Below are positions 1 to 8,277 of a stretch of DNA of 64,000 bases, one piece after another; within the stretch, counting starts at the first letter, position 1, and each line of letters begins with the position of its first letter. Position numbers and translations under genes: made by a program. A model generated the notes under the pieces. That model had not been told where the DNA came from and did not search any database. It worked only from the letters and a program-made list of their open reading frames with translations. Source of the DNA: Tenacibaculum skagerrakense (GTDB lineage Bacteria > Bacteroidota > Bacteroidia > Flavobacteriales > Flavobacteriaceae); assembly GCF_004345825.1 (NCBI RefSeq), contig NZ_SLXM01000002.1:124001-188000 (forward strand), in the 5' to 3' direction.

Positions 1-1
1 A

Positions 2-1294
2 AATGTTTTTGAAAACCATATTTTACATTCTGCTAATTTAATTGAAGATGTAAACGAATTAAATTTCAATAAAAGAGAAGTAGCAAAGGTAATAGAAATT
101 TGCGTTAATCAATCTGGCCCGGTTCATATAAATGTTCCTTTTGATGAACCTATATACAAAACAACAGAGGTTTTAGAATCGTTTGATTTTAAGAGCACAA
201 GTATTCACGAATACAAAAAGGAAATAAATTACCGTGAACTTTCCAAGGTTTGGAATTCTGCTAAGAAAAAACTGGTTTTAGTTGGAGTACATCATAAATG
301 CCCAAAAACGCAAGAACTAATAAATCGTTTAAATGAAGATCCGTCGGTGTTAGTTATGACTGAAACGACTTCAAATCTTCATAATGATAAAAATATCAAT
401 TCGATTGATAAATTAATTTCAAAGCTACAAGATTCGGATTTTAAAGAATTACAACCTGAGTTATTAGTTACTTTTGGAGGAATGGTAGTTTCAAAAAGAA
501 TCAAACAATTTTTACGAAACTATCAGCCAAAGCATCATTGGCATATTGATAAACAAACAAAAATGGATACTTATTTTTGTTTGTCGGAATTTATAGGAGA
601 GAGTCCTGTTGAGTTTTTCGAAGGTATCCGAGAGTATTTAAAAGACACCGATTCTGATTACCAAAAAAACTGGTTGTTAGAAAAGAAACGAAGAAATGAA
701 TGTCATAAGGTTTATCTGGATTCAGCTAGTTATTCTGATTTAAAAGCTGTTGAAAGAATTCTAAAGGTTATTCCTGAAAATTCACAAGTACAAGTAAGTA
801 ATAGTTCTCTAATACGTTACATGCAGTTGTTCGATGTAAATCCGAGTTTTAGTGTTTTTTGTAACAGAGGAACTAGTGGTATCGATGGAAGTACGTCTAC
901 AGCAATTGGTGCTGCTTATGCTGTTGATCAATCTACTACTTTTTTAACAGGAGACTTAAGCTTTTTTTACGATAGCAATGCTTTGTGGAATTCGTATGTT
1001 CCGAAAGACTTTAGAATTATCATCATCAATAATTCAGGAGGTGGAATTTTTAAAATTATTCCTGGGCCAAAGTCAACAAATGCACTTCAGTATTTTGAAA
1101 CACCGCATCAATTAACAGCAAACCATTTAGCTAAGATGTTTAATTTTGAGTATTTTAGTGTTACATCAACAGAAGAATTGGATGAAAACTTAAAGAGTTT
1201 TTACCATAAAAGTGAAAGACCTAGGATTTTAGAAGTCTTTACGCCATCAGAAATTAACGATCAAATTTTAACAGCATATTTTAATAGTTTATAA
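2..1294 (+). CDS. menD: MenD, SEPHCHC synthase (5' end outside window)
   Basis: Thiamine-diphosphate enzyme that condenses isochorismate with 2-oxoglutarate in menaquinone biosynthesis. The frame is open from base 2, so about 430 C-terminal residues are visible and the start lies before the window. The early part reads GPVHINVPFDEP, the usual end of the MenD N-terminal Pyr domain. The C-terminal third holds the ThDP-binding signature: TGDLSFFYDSNALW followed by IINNSGGGIF. The family is about 550-570 residues, so roughly 120-140 are missing upstream. The stop lies two bases before the next gene, which suggests co-transcription. Together with menB at 3077 and menF at 46392 it shows a menaquinone pathway. 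Confidence 0.96.
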   Translation, partial: NVFENHILHSANLIEDVNELNFNKREVAKVIEICVNQSGPVHINVPFDEPIYKTTEVLESFDFKSTSIHEYKKEINYRELSKVWNSAKKKLVLVGVHHKCPKTQELINRLNEDPSVLVMTETTSNLHNDKNINSIDKLISKLQDSDFKELQPELLVTFGGMVVSKRIKQFLRNYQPKHHWHIDKQTKMDTYFCLSEFIGESPVEFFEGIREYLKDTDSDYQKNWLLEKKRRNECHKVYLDSASYSDLKAVERILKVIPENSQVQVSNSSLIRYMQLFDVNPSFSVFCNRGTSGIDGSTSTAIGAAYAVDQSTTFLTGDLSFFYDSNALWNSYVPKDFRIIIINNSGGGIFKIIPGPKSTNALQYFETPHQLTANHLAKMFNFEYFSVTSTEELDENLKSFYHKSERPRILEVFTPSEINDQILTAYFNSL

Positions 1295-1296
1295 TA

Positions 1297-1710
1297 ATGG
1301 AATTTAAAGAAGGAGATAAAGTAGAGTTAATTATAGGAGTACAAACAGCTTTGGGGTACACTGTATTAATTGAAGAGAGTTATGAAGGATTGTTGTATTC
1401 AAATGAAGTTTTTACAGAGTTGGAAGAAGGAATGAGAGTCGAGGGTTACATCAAAAAAATAAGAGAAGATGAAAAGATAGATGTTTCTTTAAGGCCTCAA
1501 GGCTTTAAAAATGTTATTGATGAAGATGCTGAGAAAATTCTGAACAAATTAAAAGATAAAGGTTATTTATTATTAACAGACAAAAGCTCTCCTGAATCGA
1601 TTAAATTTCACTTACAGTTAAGTAAAAAAGCATTCAAAAGAGCTATTGGTAATTTATATAAAGAAAAGAAGATTATATTAAAATCTGATAGAATAGAATT
1701 GGTTAAGTAG
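1297..1710 (+). CDS. CvfB-like S1/winged-helix RNA-binding protein
   Basis: 137-residue protein. Residues 1-65 look like an S1-type beta-barrel (MEFKEGDKVELIIG, then GYIKKIREDEKIDVSLRP). Residues 75-137 look like the winged helix that ends CvfB/YitL proteins (LQLSKKAFKRAIGNLYKE). It is about half the length of Gram-positive CvfB and keeps only one S1 unit plus the winged helix. It starts 2 bp after the menD stop, so it is probably in the menD operon. RNA binding is inferred from the fold; the target is unknown. Confidence 0.75.
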   Translation: MEFKEGDKVELIIGVQTALGYTVLIEESYEGLLYSNEVFTELEEGMRVEGYIKKIREDEKIDVSLRPQGFKNVIDEDAEKILNKLKDKGYLLLTDKSSPESIKFHLQLSKKAFKRAIGNLYKEKKIILKSDRIELVK

Positions 1711-1721
1711 TTATCCAATTC

Positions 1722-2984
1722 TTATTCATCTTCTTTTTCTTCGTCATCCTCATCAGGATTTTCGTCTTTCTTTTCTTCGTCTTCTAATGGTATATCCTCT
1801 AAAGGTTGTTCTTTAGGAGCATTTTTTATAGCATTTTCAATTCTTATGATGTTCTCATAAAATAACTCAGCATTTGAATCAGATAATTCCATTTTACCAT
1901 ATGCTTCCTTGTAATAGAATAATGCTTGTTCATAGTTTTTTCCTAATTCATGATATTTTCCAACATAGTATTCGCCTAAATGAGAGTCAGGGTGCTTAAT
2001 CATAACAAAGTCTCCAAGAACTCTTAAATAATCACCATCCAATTTGTCAATTACAATACCTTCAATTGCATAAATATCTTCAAAGCGTACATTTAAATTT
2101 GTACCATATAAATATTCAATTTCAATGTATTTAGACTCTAGATATTTTATAGCATCTAAAGGTTCTAAATCTTTAATTTTTGTATCAAACTCTTCTTTAG
2201 AAATTCTAGGGTATAATTCAAAAATAGTACTAAAAATATCAGTAGGAGCTTTTACAATAGCAGCAGGTTTATTAGGAACTTCCTTGTAATCTTTAAAAGC
2301 TAAGTGTAAGTTTTTTAGCTCTAACGATTCTAGTCCTTTTTTTGCTTGTTCAAACAAATCTTTACGTTCTTGTTTTTCAAAAGCATTTGAACTCATATAT
2401 AAGTAAAACTGATTGTCTAAATCATCTAAACGTTTTAAATTGTAGGTGGTCAATAAACGAATGCTTTGATCGGTTAACATAGGAGAAATACACACATAAG
2501 CATTAAAAATAGGTTTTTGTTCTTTCAAAAAATGAAGCAGAAAGTTAGCAGCTTCACCGTCTCCAACAATAGTTAGGTAAGGAGAAGTTTTGTAATTAGC
2601 TTCTAAATAAGGGATCAATTCACTTTTGATATAGTTGTAAAACTTCTTACTCTGATCTGTTAAACCACCACTTTTCCCAACAGTAGATACATCCTTATTA
2701 ATACCAAAATCCACATCTAAACCAACAACAATCTGTTTTGGAGTTAAATCTGCAGCTGCGTAAATTTTAGAGTTTCCCAAATAAATGTCAAATAAATAAT
2801 CATTATTTAATACGATAGCTACAGGATATTTTCTAATTGTATCCGTATCATGTCCTTGAGGTAAGTACAATTTAATGTCACGGTCTGCATTAAACTGAAC
2901 AGAGTTTACTTTTTTATTATATATTTTTTGTGCAAAAGCAACCGAATTAATAAGTAAAAAGACTGCTAAAATTAAATTTCTCAT
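1722..2984 (-). CDS. Exported esterase-fold protein lacking the catalytic serine
   Basis: 420 residues with a signal peptide (MRNLILAVFLLINSVAFAQ). Residues 30-260 follow the Fes/IroE-type putative esterase fold (RDIKLYLP, KYPVAIVLN, YKTSPYLTIVGDGEA). Where active members carry GHSxGG this protein reads GDGEAA (141-146), so the nucleophile position is Gly143; the usual catalytic His region also lacks a clear His. Residues 330-380 look like TPR helices (LGEYYVGKYHELGKNYEQA). The tail (about 395-420) is almost only Asp, Glu and Lys. It sits on the opposite strand between menD and menB. Likely a non-enzymatic envelope protein; binding partner unknown. Confidence 0.7.
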   Translation of the reverse strand: MRNLILAVFLLINSVAFAQKIYNKKVNSVQFNADRDIKLYLPQGHDTDTIRKYPVAIVLNNDYLFDIYLGNSKIYAAADLTPKQIVVGLDVDFGINKDVSTVGKSGGLTDQSKKFYNYIKSELIPYLEANYKTSPYLTIVGDGEAANFLLHFLKEQKPIFNAYVCISPMLTDQSIRLLTTYNLKRLDDLDNQFYLYMSSNAFEKQERKDLFEQAKKGLESLELKNLHLAFKDYKEVPNKPAAIVKAPTDIFSTIFELYPRISKEEFDTKIKDLEPLDAIKYLESKYIEIEYLYGTNLNVRFEDIYAIEGIVIDKLDGDYLRVLGDFVMIKHPDSHLGEYYVGKYHELGKNYEQALFYYKEAYGKMELSDSNAELFYENIIRIENAIKNAPKEQPLEDIPLEDEEKKDENPDEDDEEKEDE

Positions 2985-3037
2985 CGATAATTGTATGTTT
3001 GGGGTTTACCTTATAAAAATGCTAAAGTATAATATAC

Positions 3038-3045
3038 TATTTTTG
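3038..3045 (+). promoter_or_regulatory. Bacteroidota -7 element of menB
   Basis: TATTTTTG matches the Bacteroidota sigma-70 -7 consensus TAnnTTTG and lies 31 bp before the menB start. A reverse-strand TATACTTTAGC just to the left (about 3021-3031) probably serves the divergent esterase-fold gene. No convincing -33 TTG is seen. Confidence 0.5.
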
Positions 3046-3076
3046 TTTTTCTAAATAACGATATTTTTTTCAAATT

Positions 3077-3916
3077 ATGATGAATATAGACTGGAAAACT
3101 GCAAAAGAGTATACCGACATTACCTATAAGAAGTGTAATGGAGTTGCTAGAATTGCATTTAACAGACCAGATGTGAGAAACGCATTCCGTCCACACACAA
3201 CAAGTGAATTATTAGATGCTTTTCGAGATGCACATGAAGATACTTCAATAGGAGTCGTTTTATTGTCTGCTGAAGGGCCTTCAACTAAAGACGGAATTTG
3301 GAGTTTTTGTTCTGGAGGAGATCAAAAAGCAAGAGGTCATCAAGGATATGTTGGACAAGATGGATATCACAGATTAAATATTCTTGAAGTCCAACGTTTA
3401 ATCCGTTTCATGCCAAAAGCAGTTATTGCTGTAGTGCCAGGTTGGGCTGTTGGAGGAGGACATAGTTTACATGTTACTTGTGATTTAACTTTAGCAAGTA
3501 AAGAGCATGCCATCTTTAAGCAAACTGACGCTGACGTAACTTCTTTTGATGGAGGTTATGGTTCTGCTTATTTGGCAAAAATGGTTGGTCAGAAAAAAGC
3601 TAGAGAAATATTTTTCTTAGGTAGAAATTATTCTGCTCAAGAAGCGTATGAAATGGGAATGGTAAATGCTGTGATTCCTCATGATGAATTAGAAGATACC
3701 GCATATCAATGGGCACAAGAGATTTTAGCAAAATCACCAACTTCTATTAAAATGTTAAAGTTCGCTATGAATTTAACAGACGATGGAATGGTTGGTCAGC
3801 AAGTTTTTGCCGGTGAAGCTACTCGTTTAGCATATATGACTGATGAAGCGAAAGAAGGTAGAGATGCATTCTTAGAGAAAAGAAAACCAAACTTTGATAA
3901 AAAATGGATTCCATAG
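3077..3916 (+). CDS. menB: MenB, 1,4-dihydroxy-2-naphthoyl-CoA synthase
   Basis: 279-residue crotonase-fold enzyme that closes the second ring of menaquinone from o-succinylbenzoyl-CoA. Diagnostic stretches are visible: NRPDVRNAFRPHT, FCSGGDQKARG (oxyanion-hole and DQKxRG loop), VPGWAVGGGHSLHVTCDLT, TDADVTSFDGGYGSAYLA and the C-terminal EGRDAFLEKRKPNF. Length is normal for MenB. The start is a double ATG at 3077/3080. It has its own promoter-like element and is followed by purU after 49 bp. Confidence 0.97.
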   Translation: MMNIDWKTAKEYTDITYKKCNGVARIAFNRPDVRNAFRPHTTSELLDAFRDAHEDTSIGVVLLSAEGPSTKDGIWSFCSGGDQKARGHQGYVGQDGYHRLNILEVQRLIRFMPKAVIAVVPGWAVGGGHSLHVTCDLTLASKEHAIFKQTDADVTSFDGGYGSAYLAKMVGQKKAREIFFLGRNYSAQEAYEMGMVNAVIPHDELEDTAYQWAQEILAKSPTSIKMLKFAMNLTDDGMVGQQVFAGEATRLAYMTDEAKEGRDAFLEKRKPNFDKKWIP

Positions 3917-3965
3917 CGAGGAGTCCATTTTGCTATGTGAAAATAGAACACTATTCAAATATCTA

Positions 3966-4835
3966 ATGCAATCACAAATAGTTACATTTTTAATTAAATG
4001 CCCTGATCAAAAAGGACTAGTGGCTAAATTTACCACGTTCTTTTATGAACAAGGATTTAATATTTTAAGTTGTCAGCAGTATGTTAATGCGATGGCTGAT
4101 AGGTATTATATGCGTATCCGATTAGATGCAGCAGAGGCAGAAATTTCCAAGAAAGAATTAGAAGATAAGTTTGAAAAAGTTGCAACCACTTTAAAATGTA
4201 CTTGGTCTGTTCATTATGGAAAAGAAAAGCAGAATGTTGCCATCATGGTTTCTCATACGAGTCATTGTTTATACGATTTATTAGAAAGACAGCGAGAAGG
4301 AACAATAGATTGTAATATTAGTTTGATAATTAGTAATCATAATAAGTTGAAACCAATTGCGGATATGTTTGGAATTCCTTATTATCATTTACCAGTATCT
4401 AAAGAAACTAAAATACAACAGGAAGCACAAATTGTAGGGTTGTTAGAAGAGTATACTGTTGATTTAATTGTCATGGCGAGATACATGCAAATCTTATCAG
4501 AAGATTTTATCAATAAATATCCGCAAAGAATAATCAATATTCATCACTCTTTTTTACCTGCTTTTCAAGGAGCTAACCCTTACCAAAGAGCTTATGAACG
4601 AGGTGTGAAATTAATTGGAGCTACTGCACATTATGCTACTGTAGATTTGGACGAAGGACCAATTATAGAACAAGATGTAGAACGTATTAGTCACGAAAGT
4701 ACTCCAAAAACATTGAAAGGAATTGGAGCTGATATTGAGCGACTAGTATTAGCAAAGGCTGTCAAATGTCATTTGCAACATCAAATTATTGTTTCAGATA
4801 ATAGAGCAATAGTTTTTCCTGAGTCGGGAGAATAG
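3966..4835 (+). CDS. purU: PurU, formyltetrahydrofolate deformylase
   Basis: Hydrolyses 10-formyl-THF to formate and THF, supplying formate for PurT and balancing one-carbon pools. Residues 1-80 form the ACT domain (TFLIKCPDQKGLVAKFT). The C-terminal formyltransferase domain has INIHHSFLPAFQGANPY and DLDEGPIIEQD, which hold the Asn-His-Asp catalytic set. The frame stays open upstream to 3894, but the ATG at 3966 gives MQSQIVTF, 289 residues, the normal family length and ACT-domain start. The earlier start would overlap menB. Confidence 0.94.
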   Translation: MQSQIVTFLIKCPDQKGLVAKFTTFFYEQGFNILSCQQYVNAMADRYYMRIRLDAAEAEISKKELEDKFEKVATTLKCTWSVHYGKEKQNVAIMVSHTSHCLYDLLERQREGTIDCNISLIISNHNKLKPIADMFGIPYYHLPVSKETKIQQEAQIVGLLEEYTVDLIVMARYMQILSEDFINKYPQRIINIHHSFLPAFQGANPYQRAYERGVKLIGATAHYATVDLDEGPIIEQDVERISHESTPKTLKGIGADIERLVLAKAVKCHLQHQIIVSDNRAIVFPESGE

Positions 4836-4924
4836 CGTGTATGATTAAAGTCAAAAGTATATAGAGAATAGATGAAGTTTTAAGAGTTGTATTATAATAC
4901 TCTAGAGTATGGTTGTTTTGTTAA

Positions 4925-4963
4925 ATAACTGATAACTCATGACTGATAACTGTTAACTGATTA
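4925..4963. repeat. Short degenerate tandem repeat (ACTGATAACT type)
   Basis: AACTGATAACT (4927-4937), GACTGATAACT (4941-4951) and TTAACTGATTA (4953-4963) form a three-unit degenerate array of period 12-14 that runs up to the start of the FAH-family gene. Similar low-complexity ACTGATAAC-type strings are, as I recall, common between genes in Flavobacteriaceae. The same gap holds a perfect 14-bp palindrome, ATACTCTAGAGTAT, at 4897-4910. Confidence 0.5.
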
Positions 4964-4966
4964 AAG

Positions 4967-5575
4967 ATGAAAATAATTTGTATTGGGCGTAATTACGCTA
5001 AACATATAGAAGAATTAGCAAATGAAAAACCAGAGAATCCAGTAGTGTTCTTAAAACCGGATTCAGCTATATTACCAAAAAAGAACCCATTTTTTATACC
5101 GACTTTTTCTGATGATGTTCATTACGAAGTTGAAGTATTGGTAAAAATAAATAAAGTAGGTAAACACATTTCTACAAAGTTTGCTCATAAGTATTATGAT
5201 ACTGTTGGTTTAGGAATTGACTTTACAGCTCGCGATGTTCAAGCAGAGTGTAAAGAAAAAGGACTGCCATGGGAAAAAGCTAAAGCATTTGATGGAAGTG
5301 CAATTATTGGAGAGTTTTACCCAAAGGAGGAGTTTGATTTAGAGAATCTTTCTTTTCAGTTGCATAAAAATGGAGAGATTGTGCAAGATGGAAATACAGA
5401 AGCAATGCTATGGAAAGTAGATGAATTAGTAAGTTATGTTTCTCAGTTTTTTACGTTAAAAAAAGGAGATATTATTTTTACAGGAACACCAGCAGGAGTG
5501 GGTAAAGTTGTGGAGAATGATGTGTTAACGGGTACTATAGAAGGTAGAAAAGCTTTTGAAATAAAAGTAAAATGA
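4967..5575 (+). CDS. Fumarylacetoacetate hydrolase family protein
   Basis: 202-residue FAH-fold metal-dependent C-C hydrolase or decarboxylase. It opens with CIGRNYAKHIEELANEKP and shows the metal site HYEVEVLV (two Glu), the GIDFTARD stretch, and the terminal GDIIFTGTPAGVG. Length fits the short YcgM/FAHD1-like class, whose substrates include acylpyruvates and oxaloacetate; the exact substrate cannot be read from sequence. Its stop overlaps the next start (ATGA), so it is translationally coupled to a small membrane protein. Confidence 0.88.
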   Translation: MKIICIGRNYAKHIEELANEKPENPVVFLKPDSAILPKKNPFFIPTFSDDVHYEVEVLVKINKVGKHISTKFAHKYYDTVGLGIDFTARDVQAECKEKGLPWEKAKAFDGSAIIGEFYPKEEFDLENLSFQLHKNGEIVQDGNTEAMLWKVDELVSYVSQFFTLKKGDIIFTGTPAGVGKVVENDVLTGTIEGRKAFEIKVK

Positions 5576-5898
5576 ATTTAACTTCTGTTTTATTGCTAAT
5601 TATACTCATAACCATTGGTTGGGCATATCACAGTCTTGCTAAAAGATATAACAGAAGTGTAATTTTATATATGGTATTAGGTGTCGGAACTTTCATTTTT
5701 GTAGTTCTTTTAAATGCATTACTATATACTTTTTTTGAGTTTATATCGAATAATGTAGATAAAGCGACTCATCGCTATATAGCATTTTTTCTGGGTATTT
5801 TAGTAGCGGTTTTAATTCATTATGCGCTAGAGAAAAAATGGTTAAAAGAAAAAAATATTGAAGCTGAAGAGGCAATAGAAGAAATAGGAAAAGATTAA
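5572..5898 (+). CDS. Small membrane protein, tandem paralog 1
   Basis: 108 residues with three hydrophobic segments (about 3-20, 30-55 and 68-85) and a charged tail LEKKWLKEKNIEAEEAIEEIGKD. No named family recognised. The start ATG overlaps the FAH-family stop by four bases. It is similar to the next gene in length, spacing of membrane segments and C-terminal pattern (LEKKW...IEEIG), so the pair arose by duplication. Function unknown. Confidence 0.7.
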   Translation: MNLTSVLLLIILITIGWAYHSLAKRYNRSVILYMVLGVGTFIFVVLLNALLYTFFEFISNNVDKATHRYIAFFLGILVAVLIHYALEKKWLKEKNIEAEEAIEEIGKD

Positions 5899-5909
5899 AT
5901 AAAAAATAC

Positions 5910-6236
5910 ATGTTAGGATTAATACTATTATACGTTATTGGTAAAAAATTTCATGAGCTTGCAGATAATTATGAAAAAAGTAAATGGGGTTATGCTATAA
6001 TTGGAGTTATAGTTTATTACGTTGGAGCTATAGGTATTGGAATGATATTGCTAATACTCTTAGAATACTTAGGACTAATTAATATTGATGGAATTAATGA
6101 CGTGGTTCTAAGTTTTATGATAGCACCTTTTGGAATTCTCAGTTGTTATTTATTGTATAGGTTTTTAGAAAAGAAATGGGAAAGAGAAAAACCTAAAGTA
6201 GATAGCGATATTGAGCAAATAGGAAATAAAGATTAA
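5910..6236 (+). CDS. Small membrane protein, tandem paralog 2
   Basis: 108 residues, the same length as its upstream neighbour, with hydrophobic segments near 1-10, 27-52 and 68-88 and a tail LEKKWEREKPKVDSDIEQIG. The N-terminus lacks the first dozen residues of paralog 1 relative to the shared YxxLAxxYxxS motif (HSLAKRYNRS versus HELADNYEKS). It lies 11 bp after paralog 1 and 3 bp before cinA, so it is part of the same transcription unit. Function unknown. Confidence 0.7.
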   Translation: MLGLILLYVIGKKFHELADNYEKSKWGYAIIGVIVYYVGAIGIGMILLILLEYLGLINIDGINDVVLSFMIAPFGILSCYLLYRFLEKKWEREKPKVDSDIEQIGNKD

Positions 6237-6239
6237 TTC

Positions 6240-7487
6240 ATGAATGCAGAAATTATAACCATTGGAGATGAAATCTTAATTGGTCAAATAGTGGATACTA
6301 ATTCACAGTGGATTAGTAAAGAATTAAATAAAATTGGAGTATCAGTATATCAAATAACTTCAATCCAAGACGATAAGCAACATATATTAAATGCATTAAA
6401 AGAAGCTGAAAATAGAGTAGATGTGGTAATTATAACGGGAGGTTTAGGGCCAACCAAAGATGATATCACCAAAAAAACTATTGCAGAATATTTTAAAGAT
6501 GAAGAGATTGTTGAGTATCCGGAGGTGATCGTTAATATTAAAAGACTATTTGAAAAAATCAATCATCCTTTCAATGAGGTTCAAAAATACCAAGCACAGT
6601 TACCTTCAAAAGCAACATTATTAATGAACAATTTGGGTACTGCACCAGGAATGTGGTTTAATGAAAATAATACAGTTTTTGTTTCGTTGCCAGGAGTACC
6701 TTATGAAATGAGAGGTTTGATGTCAGATGAAGTATTGCCAAGATTACAAGAACAATTTGATTTGCCGTATATACTTCACAAAACAATTCTAACTTACGGT
6801 CAAGGTGAAAGTGTTATAGCTGAAAGAATAGAGGGTTTTGAAACTAATTTACCTCACAACATAAAACTAGCATATTTACCTTCTTTTGGAAAAGTAAGAT
6901 TACGCTTAAGTGCTAAGGGCGATAATCTTGACAATTTAAAAAAGTCCTTAGATAAGCAAGTTAAAAGTTTATCGTCATTAGTTTCCGATATTATAGTAGG
7001 TTATGATGAAGAAGGAGCAATAGAAAATCAGGTAGGGAAAGTTTTAGCATCAAAAGGACTTACTATTTGTACAGCAGAAAGTATGACTGGTGGTAAAATT
7101 GCATCGACTTTAGTGTCAGTTCCAGGTTCTTCATCATATTTTAAAGGAGGTTTTATAGTATACACTGCAACCTTAAAAGAGCAATTATTAGATGTTCCAA
7201 TGTCATTAATAGAAAAGTACACTGTTGTGAGCAAAGAAGTAGCAGAGGTAATGGCAATTAATGCAAGAAAAAAAGTTAATACAGATTTTGCTATATCCAT
7301 AACGGGTAATGCAGGTCCAACAACAGATCATAATAATAAAGATGTAGGGTTGGTTTATATAGGTATTGCTGATGAAAACGGAGTAGAAGTTCATGAGTTT
7401 AACTTTGGTCAACCTAGAGAAAAAGTCATTAATAAAACGGTAAACAAAGCCTTAGAATTGATTTTAAGAAAGAATATTAAAAATTAA
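6240..7487 (+). CDS. cinA: CinA family nicotinamide-nucleotide amidohydrolase
   Basis: 415 residues with both CinA domains. The N-terminal MoCF/COG1058 domain (1-170) has IGDEILIGQIVDTNS and GGLGPTKDDITKKT. The C-terminal amidase domain (about 255-415) has CTAESMTGGKIAS, GSSSYFKGGFIVY and AISITGNAGPTT. The C-terminal part deamidates NMN to NaMN in pyridine nucleotide salvage; the N-terminal part is an ADP-ribose-type pyrophosphatase in some species. It directly precedes the rpmB promoter. Confidence 0.95.
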   Translation: MNAEIITIGDEILIGQIVDTNSQWISKELNKIGVSVYQITSIQDDKQHILNALKEAENRVDVVIITGGLGPTKDDITKKTIAEYFKDEEIVEYPEVIVNIKRLFEKINHPFNEVQKYQAQLPSKATLLMNNLGTAPGMWFNENNTVFVSLPGVPYEMRGLMSDEVLPRLQEQFDLPYILHKTILTYGQGESVIAERIEGFETNLPHNIKLAYLPSFGKVRLRLSAKGDNLDNLKKSLDKQVKSLSSLVSDIIVGYDEEGAIENQVGKVLASKGLTICTAESMTGGKIASTLVSVPGSSSYFKGGFIVYTATLKEQLLDVPMSLIEKYTVVSKEVAEVMAINARKKVNTDFAISITGNAGPTTDHNNKDVGLVYIGIADENGVEVHEFNFGQPREKVINKTVNKALELILRKNIKN

Positions 7488-7499
7488 CGTAAATATATT

Positions 7500-7531
7500 T
7501 TGTTTTATTTGGTGAAAAATATGTATATTTG
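7500..7531 (+). promoter_or_regulatory. Promoter of the rpmB-rpmG-ftsY unit
   Basis: TTG at 7500-7502, a 21-bp spacer, then TATATTTG at 7524-7531, followed by GCACC. This fits the Bacteroidota TTG/TAnnTTTG promoter well and lies 38 bp before the rpmB start. Confidence 0.7.
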
Positions 7532-7569
7532 CACCTCGTTTAGAAATAACACCTAAAACTGTCAAGAAG

Positions 7570-7809
7570 ATGTCTAGAGTTTGTGAATTAACAGGAAAAA
7601 AAGCGATGGTAGGGAACAATGTATCTCACGCTTTAAATAGAACAAAAAGAAAATTCAACGCTAATTTAATGACTAAGCGTTTTTATATTCCAGAAGAGGA
7701 TAATTGGATTACTTTAAAAGTATCTGCTTCTGCATTAAAAAATATTAACAAGAAAGGAATTACTGCTGTAATCAAAGAAGCTAGAGCAAACGGCTTTTTA
7801 ACAAAGTAA
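7570..7809 (+). CDS. rpmB: 50S ribosomal protein bL28
   Basis: 79 residues, standard length. The start MSRVCELTGKKAMVGNNVSH and the pattern ALNRTKRKFNANL are diagnostic for bL28. It is the first gene of a ribosomal mini-operon with rpmG 26 bp downstream. It lacks extra zinc-binding cysteines, having only Cys5. Confidence 0.97.
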   Translation: MSRVCELTGKKAMVGNNVSHALNRTKRKFNANLMTKRFYIPEEDNWITLKVSASALKNINKKGITAVIKEARANGFLTK

Positions 7810-7835
7810 TTACCACTAGATAAAGTTATATAGAG

Positions 7836-8018
7836 ATGGCAAAAAAAGGAAATAGAGTTCAGGTTATTTTAGAGTGTACTGAGCACAAAGCTTCTGGTCA
7901 ACCAGGAACTTCTCGTTATATCACTACTAAGAACAAAAAGAATACTCCGGATAGAATGGAAATTAAGAAATTTAATCCAATCTTAAAGAGAATGACAGTT
8001 CATAAAGAAATTAAATAA
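7836..8018 (+). CDS. rpmG: 50S ribosomal protein bL33
   Basis: 60 residues: [18 protein letters not shown], then [23 protein letters not shown]. It has a single cysteine and so is the zinc-independent (C-minus) type. The order rpmB-rpmG followed by a DUF4295 gene is the normal Bacteroidota arrangement. Confidence 0.96.
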   Translation: MAKKGNRVQVILECTEHKASGQPGTSRYITTKNKKNTPDRMEIKKFNPILKRMTVHKEIK

Positions 8019-8045
8019 TAAGCTACGGCATAAATTTTATATAAA

Positions 8046-8198
8046 ATGGCAAAGAAATCAGTAGCAACGTTACAAACAGGTTCGAAAAGATTAACTAAAG
8101 CTATCAAAATGGTTAAGTCTCCAAAGTCTGGTGCTTACACTTTTGTTGAGGCTATTATGGACCCAGAGAACGTGAATGACTTTTTAGCAAAAAAGTAA
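8046..8198 (+). CDS. DUF4295 protein, Bacteroidota-specific small basic protein
   Basis: 50 residues read directly: it begins MAKKSVATLQTGSKRLTKAI and ends ENVNDFLAKK, lysine-rich. It starts 27 bp after rpmG and ends 21 bp before a strong terminator, so it is co-transcribed with two ribosomal proteins. This is the DUF4295 family. From memory, a Flavobacterium johnsoniae ribosome structure contained an extra phylum-specific protein (bL38); whether it is this family I could not verify. A ribosomal role is an inference from context and charge. Confidence 0.88.
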   Translation: MAKKSVATLQTGSKRLTKAIKMVKSPKSGAYTFVEAIMDPENVNDFLAKK

Positions 8199-8219
8199 TT
8201 CTTGTAAACAGTTTAAAGA

Positions 8220-8254
8220 AAAGCTACTTTCATTCGTGAAAGTAGCTTTTTTTA
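8220..8254 (+). terminator. Terminator after the rpmB-rpmG-DUF4295 unit
   Basis: Perfect 12-bp stem AAAGCTACTTTC / GAAAGTAGCTTT around ATTCGT, followed by a T run. It separates the ribosomal genes from ftsY. Confidence 0.9.
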
Positions 8255-8269
8255 TATGTCAAAATACTG

Positions 8270-8277
8270 TAATTTTG
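8270..8277 (+). promoter_or_regulatory. Candidate -7 element for ftsY
   Basis: TAATTTTG matches TAnnTTTG just downstream of the terminator. It would give ftsY a leader of about 95 bases. No clear -33 element is present. Confidence 0.4.

Noticed and set aside
3894..3965. Upstream extension of purU overlapping menB
   Set aside because: The extra 24 residues are not ACT-domain-like, and the ATG at 3966 gives the standard start and length.
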